Of a stretch of 15,892 nucleotides of DNA, positions 5,842 to 13,312 are shown one piece after another; position 1 is the stretch's first letter; every line of letters begins with the position of its first letter. Made by a program: the position numbers and the translations under genes. Below the pieces are notes generated by a model. It was not told the origin of the DNA. It ran no database searches and saw only the letters and a program-made list of their open reading frames with translations. Source of the DNA: Gammaproteobacteria bacterium (GTDB lineage Bacteria > Pseudomonadota > Gammaproteobacteria > Eutrophobiales > Eutrophobiaceae); the NCBI GenBank assembly GCA_016844485.1, contig JAENIZ010000020.1, forward strand, positions 1-15,892, read 5' to 3'.

Positions 5842-8220
5842 ATGAAAATTAACGAACAATGGTTAAGAGAGTGGATTAATCCACCGGTTGATACCAATCA
5901 ACTTGCCGAACAACTGACTATGGCAGGGTTGGAGGTTGAGCATGTCGAACGAATCAGCATAAAGTTCACCGGTGTTGTTGTCGCACGTGTAGAGTCTGTA
6001 GAACCACATCCTCACGCAGACAAACTTAAGGTATGTGAGGTACGTTGCGGAGGCAATGATTTACTCACCATAGTTTGCGGTGCAGATAATGTACGGACAG
6101 GCATGCACGTACCGTTGGCGAAAGTTGGCTCCAAGCTTCCAGGGAATAGATCGATAACCTCAACAGAAATCAAAGGCGTCAAGTCTGCGGGTATGTTGTG
6201 TTCGGCGGTTGAACTGGGCCTGATAGATGAATCAGATGGCTTGCTGGAATTACCGGCAAACACAATTCCCGGACAGGATCTAAATAAATTATTAACTTCG
6301 CATGATGCCGTTATTGAATTATCGCTGACACCAAACCGCGGGGATTGTCTGAGTATTGCCGGAGTCGCACGTGAAGTTTCGGTAATCAATGATTGTCCAC
6401 TCAATGCGCCGTCCATTGAATCTGTTGCAGCTATCAATGCCAAAGATCGTGCAGTTAAACTTGATGCCCCACAGGCGTGTCCCCACTATGTCGGGCGTAT
6501 TATTGAAGATGTAGATGTTAAACGGCCATCACCGCTATGGCTGACTGAAAGGTTATATCGCAGCGGACTGCGTTGTATTAATGCCGTGGTCGATATCACC
6601 AACTATGTCATGCTGGAATTGGGACAACCCATGCATGCTTTTGATAATGACAAACTGCAGGGGAGTATCCACGTCAGATATGCGAAACAAGGTGAGAAAC
6701 TGGTGTTACTCGATAACCAGGAATATACATTGTCTGATAGCACGCTTGTAATTGCCGATGACAAACGTGCGCTTGCTATGGCCGGCATCATGGGTGGATT
6801 AGACAGTGCAGTGACTCAAAATAGTCAGGCTGTGTTTCTTGAGAGTGCATTTTTCAGTCCTCACATCATTATTGGTCAGGCCCGACACCATGGATTGAAT
6901 ACCGATTCCGCATACCGTTTTGAGCGGGGAGTCGATTATGCATTACAACGCCAAGCTATTGAGCGAGCCACCCGATTGATTCTGGACATATGTGGCGGAA
7001 CACCCGGACCTGTTATTGAGGTATCGGCAAATGATCATCTTCCAATGTCTCAAGCCATTATTTTGCATGCCAAAGAAATCAAACGAATTCTGGGGATTTC
7101 CATAAAACCTGCAGAAGTGACCAGGATTCTGCAGTGTCTTGGCATGCAGTTGAGAGAAGAGGGAGAGAACTGGCAGGTGTTGCCTCCCTCATACCGGTTT
7201 GATATTGCCATTGAAGCAGACCTGATCGAAGAAATCGCCCGAATCCACGGATACACTGCCATCCCGGACCAGGTTCCGCAAACATCTCTGGGTTTCCACG
7301 CTAGTCATTGCCCCGGCAAACAATTACAAAGGATACAGGGGGTGCTTGTTCAACGTGGCTATCAGGAGGTTATTACCTACAGTTTTGTTGATAAAAGACT
7401 ACAGGGGTTGATTACCCCCGAGGCCAAACTCCTGACACTGGCCAATCCGATCGCCGCAGAGTTGTCTGTCATGCGCACCAGCCTATGGCCCGGGCTGATA
7501 CAGACCTTGCAATATAACCTTAAACGGCAGCAGCAACGGTGCCGGATATTTGAAGTGGGTCTGGTCTACCTCACGGGTATAGACCTCCTCCAGATACCTA
7601 TGATCGGTGGGCTTATTTATGGAAATATATCTAATAAACAATGGGATAGAGAAGATATACTTTGTGATTTCTTTGATATTAAAGGAGATGTTGAGGGGAT
7701 TTTGAGTATGAATGGCCGCAATGGAAAAACGGTGGAATTCAGGCCAACAACCCACCCGGCGCTCCATCCAGGACAATCTGCTGAAATTATTCTTGGAAAT
7801 CAAGGCATTGGATATATAGGGGCATTACATCCAGCGATCCAACTGACACTGGAATTATCCCAGCCAGCCTATGTATTCGAGTTGCAAGTTAACCGAATTT
7901 CGACGAAGATAACCCAAAAATACAGGAAAATATCGAAATTTCCCACAGTTCGACGCGATCTGTCCATTGTCGTTTCAAAAGATGTCCAGTCCACTGATAT
8001 TATGCAATGTATTAGAACCTCGGCCCCGGAAATATTAATTAACCTAGAGTTGTTTGACGTATATCAGGGCGAAGGTATTGATCTAGGGAAAAAAAGTCTT
8101 GCATTGGGCTTGACCTTTCAGAAATCTTCGAGCACTCTTATAGACAAGGAAGTCGAGGCCATTGTGGGGGAAATCTTGATCAGGCTCCAGCGGGAGTTTG
8201 ATGCGAAATTGAGAGAATAA
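5842..8220 (+). CDS. pheT: Phenylalanine--tRNA ligase beta subunit
   Basis: PheT is the structural, tRNA-binding and editing subunit of PheRS. It is 792 residues (E. coli 795). Domains in order are the N-terminal segment MKINEQWLREWINP, an EMAP/OB-fold tRNA-binding domain near residues 40-150 (VARVESVEPHPHADKLKVCE), the B3/B4 editing region (GLRCINAVVDITNYVMLELG then MHAFD), B5 (around residues 400-475), the inactive synthetase-like core, and a C-terminal ferredoxin-like anticodon-binding domain from about 695 (KISKFPTVRRDLSIVV, then GKKSLALGLTFQ). The ATG at 5842 gives the standard N-terminus but lacks a Shine-Dalgarno sequence, and the repeat hairpin sits immediately upstream. ihfA begins 2 bp after its TAA. 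Confidence 0.97.
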   Translation: MKINEQWLREWINPPVDTNQLAEQLTMAGLEVEHVERISIKFTGVVVARVESVEPHPHADKLKVCEVRCGGNDLLTIVCGADNVRTGMHVPLAKVGSKLPGNRSITSTEIKGVKSAGMLCSAVELGLIDESDGLLELPANTIPGQDLNKLLTSHDAVIELSLTPNRGDCLSIAGVAREVSVINDCPLNAPSIESVAAINAKDRAVKLDAPQACPHYVGRIIEDVDVKRPSPLWLTERLYRSGLRCINAVVDITNYVMLELGQPMHAFDNDKLQGSIHVRYAKQGEKLVLLDNQEYTLSDSTLVIADDKRALAMAGIMGGLDSAVTQNSQAVFLESAFFSPHIIIGQARHHGLNTDSAYRFERGVDYALQRQAIERATRLILDICGGTPGPVIEVSANDHLPMSQAIILHAKEIKRILGISIKPAEVTRILQCLGMQLREEGENWQVLPPSYRFDIAIEADLIEEIARIHGYTAIPDQVPQTSLGFHASHCPGKQLQRIQGVLVQRGYQEVITYSFVDKRLQGLITPEAKLLTLANPIAAELSVMRTSLWPGLIQTLQYNLKRQQQRCRIFEVGLVYLTGIDLLQIPMIGGLIYGNISNKQWDREDILCDFFDIKGDVEGILSMNGRNGKTVEFRPTTHPALHPGQSAEIILGNQGIGYIGALHPAIQLTLELSQPAYVFELQVNRISTKITQKYRKISKFPTVRRDLSIVVSKDVQSTDIMQCIRTSAPEILINLELFDVYQGEGIDLGKKSLALGLTFQKSSSTLIDKEVEAIVGEILIRLQREFDAKLRE

Positions 8221-8222
8221 TC

Positions 8223-8522
8223 ATGGCATTAACCAAAGCAGAAATGGCGGAAAAGCTATATGAGGAATTAGGGCTCAATAAGCGTGAAGCCAAGGAAATC
8301 GTTGAGATGTTTTTTGAAGAGATTCGGGCAGCGCTCGAATCTGGTAACCAAGTCAAGCTCTCTGGTTTTGGCAACTTCGATTTACGTGATAAAAATCAAC
8401 GCCCCGGACGCAATCCCAAGACAGGCGAGGAGATACCAATCAGTGCAAGGCGGGTGGTCACCTTCCGTCCCGGGCAAAAACTAAAAGCACGAGTAGAGGC
8501 ATATGCTGGAAGCGTCGAGTAG
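8223..8522 (+). CDS. ihfA: Integration host factor subunit alpha
   Basis: IHF alpha pairs with IHF beta to bind and sharply bend DNA in the nucleoid, helping sigma-54 promoters, replication and recombination. The 99-residue product equals E. coli IhfA in length and is nearly collinear: MALTKAEMAEKLYEELG, KLSGFGNFDLRDKNQRPGR, and the NPKTGEEIPISARRVVTF arm whose proline intercalates in the minor groove. FRPGQKLK is typical of gammaproteobacterial forms. It starts 2 bp after pheT, as in E. coli pheST-ihfA, and its last 20 bp overlap the next gene. It ends with TAG, with TGA two codons later in frame. Confidence 0.97.
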   Translation: MALTKAEMAEKLYEELGLNKREAKEIVEMFFEEIRAALESGNQVKLSGFGNFDLRDKNQRPGRNPKTGEEIPISARRVVTFRPGQKLKARVEAYAGSVE

Positions 8523-8868
8523 TATTGAATTGCCGGCTATCCCCGGCAAGCGTTATTTCACTATCGGGGAGGTCAGCGATCTGTGTGCAGTCAAACCCCA
8601 TGTTTTGCGTTACTGGGAACAGGAATTTCCACAGTTAAAACCGCTCAAACGGCGCGGTAACCGCCGTTATTATCAACGCCATGATGTTATTCTCATCAGA
8701 CAAATACGTAGTTTGCTTTATGAACTGGGCTTTACCATCGGTGGTGCAAGACAACGGTTATCCGGTGATGAGGCAAAGGACGATTCCAATCAAAGCCAGC
8801 AAATCATCCGGCAATTACGTGCCGAACTGGAAGAAGTACTCGATCTCCTGAGACGTAATCGTCTTTAA
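8503..8868 (+). CDS. MerR family transcriptional regulator next to ihfA
   Basis: The product is 121 residues. An N-terminal winged helix-turn-helix covers about residues 17-85: RYFTIGEVSDLCAVKPHVLR, then YWEQEFPQLKPLKRRGNRR and YYQRHDVILIRQIRSLLYE, the pattern of MerR DNA-binding domains. The C-terminal third (QIIRQLRAELEEVLDLL) looks like the dimerising coiled coil. No effector domain or cysteine metal site is present. The ATG at 8503 overlaps ihfA by 20 bp and has AGAGG at 8495-8499, indicating translational coupling. The same small regulator follows ihfA in many gamma- and betaproteobacteria; its targets are not known to me. It ends in TAA and the tRNA-Pro promoter follows. Confidence 0.9.
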   Translation: MLEASSSIELPAIPGKRYFTIGEVSDLCAVKPHVLRYWEQEFPQLKPLKRRGNRRYYQRHDVILIRQIRSLLYELGFTIGGARQRLSGDEAKDDSNQSQQIIRQLRAELEEVLDLLRRNRL

Positions 8869-8894
8869 AACCACACAGTCCCAGACCTGACACA

Positions 8895-8923
8895 TTGCCC
8901 CTGGTCGGGTGAGGTACTATCAT
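8895..8923 (+). promoter_or_regulatory. Probable sigma-70 promoter of tRNA-Pro
   Basis: TTGCCC (8895-8900, 4/6 match to the -35 consensus) is spaced by exactly 17 bp from TATCAT (8918-8923, 5/6 match to the -10 consensus). The -10 is followed by TGCGCG, the GC-rich discriminator typical of stable-RNA promoters under stringent control. Transcription would start near 8929-8931, about 25 nt before the mature tRNA. Confidence 0.6.
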
Positions 8924-8954
8924 TGCGCGTTCGTATTTTTTGTAACTACACTTA

Positions 8955-9032
<78 letters not shown>

Positions 9033-9060
9033 CTAAAATTTTCTCACCACTGTTTTTGAC

Positions 9061-9080
9061 TTCAGGTAAAATACCCTGAA
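9061..9080 (+). other. Small inverted repeat between tRNA-Pro and the Sel1 gene
   Basis: TTCAGG (9061-9066) pairs with CCTGAA (9075-9080) around an AT-rich 8-nt loop. There is no T-run after it, so terminator function is weak. It could be a small operator or tRNA processing structure; no function can be assigned. A weak -35-like TTGACT lies at 9056-9061, without a convincing -10. Confidence 0.3.
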
Positions 9081-9120
9081 TATCAATGAGTAATCCTGCT
9101 TATCTTAGGATATTCGACAT

Positions 9121-9636
9121 GTGAAATACCGGATGTTTATCTTGCCCTGCCTCTTTTTGTTAATTGGCGCTTGTGCGGAACAAACAGATCCCAAGATCGC
9201 CTTTGAACTAGGGGATTACGAGACATCGTTCAGGTTATGGCAAGAGATGGCTGAGATGGGTAATGCAGAGGCCCAGAATTATCTGGGGATTCAATATTAT
9301 CTGGGCTTGGGAGTGGAGCGTAATTACAGTCAGGCAGTGAAATGGTATGAACAAGCCGCAAAGAAAGGACATCCTGATGCACAGAGAAATTATGGTGTCA
9401 TGTATCAATACGGGATAGGAGTTCCACAGGATTATTACAATGCCTATATCTGGTATTACGCTGCATCACAACAGGGCAATGAAACGGCCAAGCGTCATCT
9501 TGAGATTCTAGCTTCCAATAAACTCTCACCTAACCAGCAAATGCATGCCAAATTAGAGGCCAACAAGTTTATTCTGGATCCGGGAAAGCGGTTCATGAGT
9601 CATGATACTTATATTGATAAAAATTTGATTTACTAA
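9121..9636 (+). CDS. Sel1-repeat lipoprotein
   Basis: The product is 171 residues, starting at GTG 9121 with AGGA at 9107-9110. The start MKYRMFILPCLFLLIGAC is a lipoprotein signal peptide with a basic head, a hydrophobic stretch and lipobox I-G-A-C (Cys18). Ala at +2 suggests sorting to the outer membrane. Residues 26-47 look like a partial repeat, followed by two clear Sel1-like (TPR-related) repeats at about 48-83 and 84-120, with the pattern G-A-Q-LG-Y-G-GV-AV-WY-AA-G. The last ~50 residues have no recognisable domain. Sel1 proteins are generally scaffolds or adaptors; no specific role can be given. It stands alone between tRNA-Pro and glmS, 59 bp before glmS. An ATG at 9133 is an alternative start but would drop the basic head. 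Confidence 0.85.
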   Translation: MKYRMFILPCLFLLIGACAEQTDPKIAFELGDYETSFRLWQEMAEMGNAEAQNYLGIQYYLGLGVERNYSQAVKWYEQAAKKGHPDAQRNYGVMYQYGIGVPQDYYNAYIWYYAASQQGNETAKRHLEILASNKLSPNQQMHAKLEANKFILDPGKRFMSHDTYIDKNLIY

Positions 9637-9695
9637 TGTTAGGATCTTCAAATCTTGTTAATGCGTAATTGTAGATTCAATATCGGGAATAACTT

Positions 9696-11528
9696 ATGTG
9701 TGGAATTGTAGGTGCTGTGGCGCAACGGGATGTTTCACCCATTCTCATGGAGGGGCTTAAACGCCTTGAGTACCGTGGATATGATTCAGCGGGCATTGCC
9801 ATATTGAATAAGAAAACCGGGCTGGAGAGAGTCCGGGTTGCCGGTAAAGTCAGGGAACTTGAGCAGAATCTGAATCAAAAACCAATATACGGCCGGACAG
9901 GAATCGCCCATACCCGTTGGGCAACACATGGAAAGCCCAGCGTGAGCAACGCTCATCCACACATCTGCCGTGATCAGGTTGCCCTGGTACACAACGGCAT
10001 CATTGAAAACCACGAAGAACTCAGACAGACACAAATCCGGCAGGGTTATGAATTCCATTCTGATACGGATACCGAGGTCGTCGTCAATCAGGTATACGAT
10101 TTTCTTGGCAAGGGAAATGATTTACTGACAGCAGTAATGAATACCGTTGATATGCTGCAAGGTGCATATGCCCTGGGAGTGATCAGTCCTGCAGGGCAGG
10201 ATCGTTTGATTGCAGCACGTCGGGGCAGTCCGTTAGTAATCGGGATTGGAATTGGCGAACATTTTATTGCCTCTGATGTATTCGCATTGTTGCCTGTTAC
10301 CCAACAGTTTATTTTTCTTGAAGATGGCGATGTGGCTGATGTCCAGCGGGACAAGGTTACAATCTACGATGCCCACCGCCAGGTGGTAAAACGCCCGATG
10401 TCTATATCAGAGTTGGGATCTGATGCTGTAGACAAGGCCGGTTTTCGTCATTACATGCTCAAAGAGATTTATGAGCAGCCAACCGCCGTGGTCGAAACCT
10501 TGGAGGGGAGAATTATAAATGGCCTGGTGGATGAGACGGCGTTTGGTATGGATACCGCAAGAATTTTTGATGTTGTAAAGGCACTGCAAATTGTTGCCTG
10601 TGGTACCAGTTATCATGCCGGATTAATTGCACGTCACTGGGCGGAAGCCATTGCAGGCATCCCTTGCAATGTGGAAGTTGCAAGTGAATATCGTTACCGC
10701 CGATCTGTGGTCGTTCCAGGGACATTGTTTGTCACCATCTCACAATCCGGTGAAACCGCGGATACTCTTGCCGCCTTACAAATGGCAAAGCAACTGGGCT
10801 ATAAAAGTACCCTTGCTATCTGTAATGTTGCAGAGAGTTCGTTGATACGTGCATCTGATCTGGTCTTTATGACACGTGCGGGTGCGGAGATCGGCGTGGC
10901 TTCGACCAAGTCATTTACCACTCAATTAGTGGCGTTAATGCTTTTAATCCTTGTGCTGGGCAGACGGCACGGTCTGTCACAGGCAACGGAACGGCAGATA
11001 GTCAGCCAACTGGAAAATCTACCTGGAAGGATTAATACTGTGCTGGAATTAAACGATCAGATAAATATATTGGCACAACAATTTACCAACAAACACCATG
11101 CACTGTATTTGGGCAGAGGGACCATGTTGCCAGTAGCTATGGAGGGTGCGCTGAAGTTAAAGGAAATATCCTATATTCATGCTGAGGCATATCCTGCCGG
11201 AGAATTAAAACATGGACCGCTTGCCCTCGTTGATGAAGATATGCCGGTAATTGCTGTTGCGCCGAATAACAAATTATTGGAAAAACTCAAATCGAATCTG
11301 CAGGAAGTCAGGGCAAGAGGAGGCAGGTTATATGTGTTTACTGATTCGAATACAGGCGTCGAAGCATCAGCCGATGTAGAGGTGCTGAAAATTGCCCCTG
11401 TAGATGATTATATTGCACCGATTATTTATACTGTGCCCTTGCAGCTATTTGCCTACCATATTGCCGTGTTGAAAGGCGCCGATGTAGACCAGCCGCGTAA
11501 TCTTGCCAAATCGGTCACAGTTGAATAG
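9696..11528 (+). CDS. glmS: Glutamine--fructose-6-phosphate aminotransferase (isomerizing)
   Basis: GlmS converts fructose-6-phosphate and glutamine to glucosamine-6-phosphate, the first step toward UDP-GlcNAc for peptidoglycan and LPS. It is 610 residues (E. coli 609). After Met removal the N-terminal Cys is the glutaminase nucleophile (CGIVGAVAQ, then LEYRGYDSAGIA). HTRWATHG and HNGIIENHEELR complete the class II amidotransferase domain (1-~240). Two SIS domains follow, with ACGTSYHAG, TISQSGETADTLAAL, STKSFTTQL and a C-terminal end LAKSVTVE identical to the usual family tail. GGGA at 9685-9688 precedes the ATG. TAG is followed directly by TAA. The 5' gap is too short for, and shows no sign of, a glmS ribozyme. 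A GlrR-like regulator gene follows at 64 bp. Confidence 0.97.
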   Translation: MCGIVGAVAQRDVSPILMEGLKRLEYRGYDSAGIAILNKKTGLERVRVAGKVRELEQNLNQKPIYGRTGIAHTRWATHGKPSVSNAHPHICRDQVALVHNGIIENHEELRQTQIRQGYEFHSDTDTEVVVNQVYDFLGKGNDLLTAVMNTVDMLQGAYALGVISPAGQDRLIAARRGSPLVIGIGIGEHFIASDVFALLPVTQQFIFLEDGDVADVQRDKVTIYDAHRQVVKRPMSISELGSDAVDKAGFRHYMLKEIYEQPTAVVETLEGRIINGLVDETAFGMDTARIFDVVKALQIVACGTSYHAGLIARHWAEAIAGIPCNVEVASEYRYRRSVVVPGTLFVTISQSGETADTLAALQMAKQLGYKSTLAICNVAESSLIRASDLVFMTRAGAEIGVASTKSFTTQLVALMLLILVLGRRHGLSQATERQIVSQLENLPGRINTVLELNDQINILAQQFTNKHHALYLGRGTMLPVAMEGALKLKEISYIHAEAYPAGELKHGPLALVDEDMPVIAVAPNNKLLEKLKSNLQEVRARGGRLYVFTDSNTGVEASADVEVLKIAPVDDYIAPIIYTVPLQLFAYHIAVLKGADVDQPRNLAKSVTVE

Positions 11529-11592
11529 TAATATATCTATCCAGGCATTATTTAATGATTATATTGTTACAGGATTAAGATAATTGGATTCA

Positions 11593-12954
11593 ATGGCAGA
11601 GACACAGACATACAGAAATTACCGAGTACTCATTGTTGATGACGATAATGATGTGTTGTCATTATTATCTGCATGGTTAACACAGGCAGGGTTCGAAGTT
11701 GTTACCGCAAAATCCGGAGAAGATGCGATTGCCAAAATTGCAGGGACAAATCCGAAATTAGTTATTACTGACCTCTATATGGATGGTATGAGTGGAATGC
11801 AATTACTGTCTGAAATCCATAAGAACAATCCGTTGTTTCCTGTAATTATGTTGAGTGGCCAGGCGCAAATCCCTGATGCGATCAAGGCCACTCATCTTGG
11901 ATGTTCAGCCTTTTTAACAAAACCGGTAGAACGTGACGACCTGGTCAATCAGGTGAAACATGTGCTGCGTCTGACCAGGGACACTGAATCGGATGATGGT
12001 TTTGCAAAAAATATTGTATATCGCAGCAAACAGATGGCTGATCTTCTTGAGTCGGCCAGGGCAGTTGCTGACAGTAATGTCACAGTCTATATCAGCGGTG
12101 CCACCGGCACGGGCAAGGAAATTATTGCCAAGGCGATTCATGAAGCGAGCTCGCGGCGAGATCACCCTTTTATTGCGGTTAATTGTGGTGCCATTCCTGA
12201 GCAACTCCTGGAATCCGAATTATTTGGACATGAAAAAGGTGCCTTTACAGGGGCTAATACCCGGCATGAAGGACTGTTTCAGGCGGCAAATGGCGGCACT
12301 TTATTTTTGGATGAAATTGGCGATATGCCGTTATCCCTGCAGGTAAAGCTGTTACGTGTGTTGCAGGATCTTGAAGTAAGGCCGGTTGGTTCGGTGAAGA
12401 CATTCCCCGTAAATGTCAGGATAATTTCGGCCACACATAAAGATCTGGACAAGGCGGTCAAGGCGGGAGAATTCAGGGTAGATTTATTTTATCGGCTTAA
12501 AGTAGTCCCATTGCATATGCCGGCATTGGCGGAACGATGTGATGATATTCCTGTTCTGGCCGAACATTTTCTGGAGAAATACGCAAAACAGAATAATAAA
12601 AAAAAGAAGCATTTTGCACCTGATGCAATGGACTACCTCATATCATCATCATGGCCGGGTAACATTCGCCAACTCATAAATGTAATCGACTTATGTGCTA
12701 CCTTATGCAAGACAAATACTATTTCTTTGAGTCTCGTTAAAACAGCATTACAGGATGAACCGCGGGAAATTCAGACATTAAAGCAGACTAAAGATGCATG
12801 CGAAAAAAATTACCTGATGAGTGTATTACGAATCACCAGTGGGCATGTGGCTAATGCGGCACATATCGCAGGGAGAAACCGTACTGAATTTTACAAATTA
12901 TTAGGTCAGCATAATCTGGATCCGGCGCAATTCAGATTCAAGAAAGAATCTTGA
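11593..12954 (+). CDS. glrR: Sigma-54-dependent response regulator, GlrR-like
   Basis: This is a predicted transcriptional activator of 453 residues. The receiver domain (~10-125) has Asp16/Asp17, phospho-acceptor Asp60 (VITDLYMDG), Ser88 and Lys110. The AAA+ sigma-54 domain has Walker A GATGTGKE (169-176), the sigma-54-contacting GAFTGA loop (216-221), Walker B FLDEIGD (Asp240-Glu241) and an arginine-finger region FRVDLFYRL. The C-terminal Fis-type helix-turn-helix contains AAHIAGRNRTEFYKLL then LDPAQF. The IPDA segment after the receiver, SWPGNIRQLINVI and NRTEFYKLL match E. coli GlrR closely, hence the symbol; orthology is inferred. Small deviations are Thr in Walker A (usually GESGTGKE) and Val for Glu in the FRED motif. 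TTG at 11584 (AGGA 9 nt upstream) is an alternative start. The cognate kinase GlrK is not adjacent; an Hpt gene and a hybrid kinase follow. Confidence 0.85.
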   Translation: MAETQTYRNYRVLIVDDDNDVLSLLSAWLTQAGFEVVTAKSGEDAIAKIAGTNPKLVITDLYMDGMSGMQLLSEIHKNNPLFPVIMLSGQAQIPDAIKATHLGCSAFLTKPVERDDLVNQVKHVLRLTRDTESDDGFAKNIVYRSKQMADLLESARAVADSNVTVYISGATGTGKEIIAKAIHEASSRRDHPFIAVNCGAIPEQLLESELFGHEKGAFTGANTRHEGLFQAANGGTLFLDEIGDMPLSLQVKLLRVLQDLEVRPVGSVKTFPVNVRIISATHKDLDKAVKAGEFRVDLFYRLKVVPLHMPALAERCDDIPVLAEHFLEKYAKQNNKKKKHFAPDAMDYLISSSWPGNIRQLINVIDLCATLCKTNTISLSLVKTALQDEPREIQTLKQTKDACEKNYLMSVLRITSGHVANAAHIAGRNRTEFYKLLGQHNLDPAQFRFKKES

Positions 12955-12987
12955 CACGAATACAATGATCAGTTTGAGAATACATAG

Positions 12988-13293
12988 ATGAGTCAGGATA
13001 AAATCATTGTACATATTGATCGAGATTTGGAGGATCTCATACCTGTATTTATGGAAAACAGGCGGAAGGATGTCGAGAATCTCAAATCTGCAGTTATAGC
13101 GAGTGATTATAATACATTAAAATCTATCGGCCATAACCTGAAGGGTGTAGGTGGCGGTTATGGTTTTGCAAGGATTACGGATCTCGGTGCGGACATTGAA
13201 GCCGCCGCAAAAGTTAATGATATAAAAACGATAACTGAACTTATAGATAGTTATGCTGATTATCTTGGCCGGGTAGAGGTTGTCTACCAATAA
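12988..13293 (+). CDS. Stand-alone histidine phosphotransfer (Hpt) protein
   Basis: The product is 101 residues made of a single Hpt domain. Phospho-acceptor His49 sits in the signature SIGHNLKGVGGGYGF, followed by the helix ITDLGADIEAAAK. It has no transmembrane segment or other domain, so it is a cytosolic phosphate shuttle. Hpt proteins carry phosphate between the receiver of a hybrid kinase and the receiver of a response regulator. It lies 33 bp after the GlrR-like gene and 19 bp before the hybrid kinase, so the three are probably one operon. The ATG has only a weak GAG-type ribosome site. The relay order is inferred. Confidence 0.9.
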   Translation: MSQDKIIVHIDRDLEDLIPVFMENRRKDVENLKSAVIASDYNTLKSIGHNLKGVGGGYGFARITDLGADIEAAAKVNDIKTITELIDSYADYLGRVEVVYQ

Positions 13294-13312
13294 ATTGCGT
13301 CACCGGTAAATA

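Noticed and set aside
9637..9695. glmS ribozyme or sigma-54 promoter before glmS
   Set aside because: The gap is only 59 bp with no ribozyme core, and no GG/GC -24/-12 pair is present.
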